Below are positions 21,928 through 22,032 of a DNA stretch of 22,032 nt, in pieces. The position numbers and the translations under genes are program-made. A model generated the notes under the pieces. That model had not been told where the DNA came from, ran no database searches, and was given only the letters and a program-made list of their open reading frames with translations. Within the stretch, counting starts at the first letter, position 1, and every line of letters begins with the position of its first letter. Origin of the DNA: W11650 sp963545585 (GTDB lineage: Bacteria > Bacillota > Clostridia > Lachnospirales > Vallitaleaceae); the NCBI GenBank assembly GCA_963545585.1, contig CAUUKX010000028.1, positions 1 to 22,032 on the forward strand, given 5' to 3'.

Positions 21928-22032
21928 CTTTTCCGCCCGCCGCCGAAAGGCGTAGCCTTTCTGGAAGCAATGAGCCCCTAAGCGAAATGCTGTGCATTTC
22001 TGTTCAGGCGGGCGGTCTGCCCCTGGTCGAAA
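21925..22032 (+). repeat. Structured dispersed repeat, copy C (cut by window edge)
   Basis: It begins at the stop codon of the MurL-like gene. It holds hairpins GAAAGGC-GTA-GCCTTTC (21945-21961) and GAAATGC-TGT-GCATTTC (21984-22000), then a 23-base block (22010-22032) identical to 20284-20306 in copy A, ending at the start of a third hairpin arm. The hairpins are spaced 39 and about 45 bases apart, so this copy looks like a multi-unit version. Confidence 0.65.

Overview
The window looks like a chromosomal segment of a low-to-mid GC Bacillota, most likely a Clostridia-type anaerobe. This is inferred from strong AGGAGG-type ribosome binding sites, occasional TTG starts, SLH-anchored surface proteins, a RelQ-like small alarmone synthetase, a D-lactate dehydrogenase-type enzyme and the gene families present. 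Species cannot be named from the sequence alone.

Layout. 1-338: 5' part of a leftward DDE transposase cut by the window edge. 635-1627: secreted NlpC/P60 cell-wall hydrolase. 1715-2779 and 7030-8214: two AT-rich leftward lipoproteins, each facing a rightward gene across a terminator hairpin. 3121-4295: relQ-like gene overlapping rnhA. 4445-5509: 2-hydroxyacid (D-lactate) dehydrogenase. 5739-6914: Mbeg1/DUF2974 alpha/beta-hydrolase. 8579-9472: CPBP membrane protease. 9473-9854: no intact gene, but a three-copy 22-23-bp iteron set and the first codons of a lost AAA-type ATPase gene. 13235 to 9855 (leftward): a two-gene unit with a small membrane protein and a 912-aa BspA-like leucine-rich-repeat protein carrying three SLH domains. 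13236-13605: AT-rich intergenic region bounded by two near-identical inverted 26-bp palindromes. 13606-14217: leftward serine recombinase. 14506-16200: rpsB-tsf. 16408-17760: leftward SLH protein. 18225-20262: rimM-trmD plus a Tim44-like zinc-ribbon membrane protein. 20512-21927: a MurL-like muropeptide epimerase.

How the genes relate. Translation and nucleotide functions (relQ, rnhA, rpsB, tsf, rimM, trmD) are interleaved with cell-envelope genes: NlpC/P60, CPBP, two SLH proteins, two lipoproteins and MurL-like. The usual partners pyrH-frr (after tsf) and rpsP/ylqC/rplS (around rimM-trmD) are absent, so these clusters have been rearranged.

Most interesting signals. (1) The serine recombinase sits beside two inverted, near-identical 26-bp palindromes with opposite central dinucleotides (AC and GT). 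They flank 189 bp containing a promoter-like sequence that faces away from the BspA/SLH operon and would face it after inversion: a candidate phase switch. (2) A family of structured dispersed repeats at 18017-18116, 20261-20385 and 21925-22032 has terminal inverted repeats and hairpins whose stems differ by compensatory base pairs. (3) There is a decapitated ATPase locus with its iterons retained.
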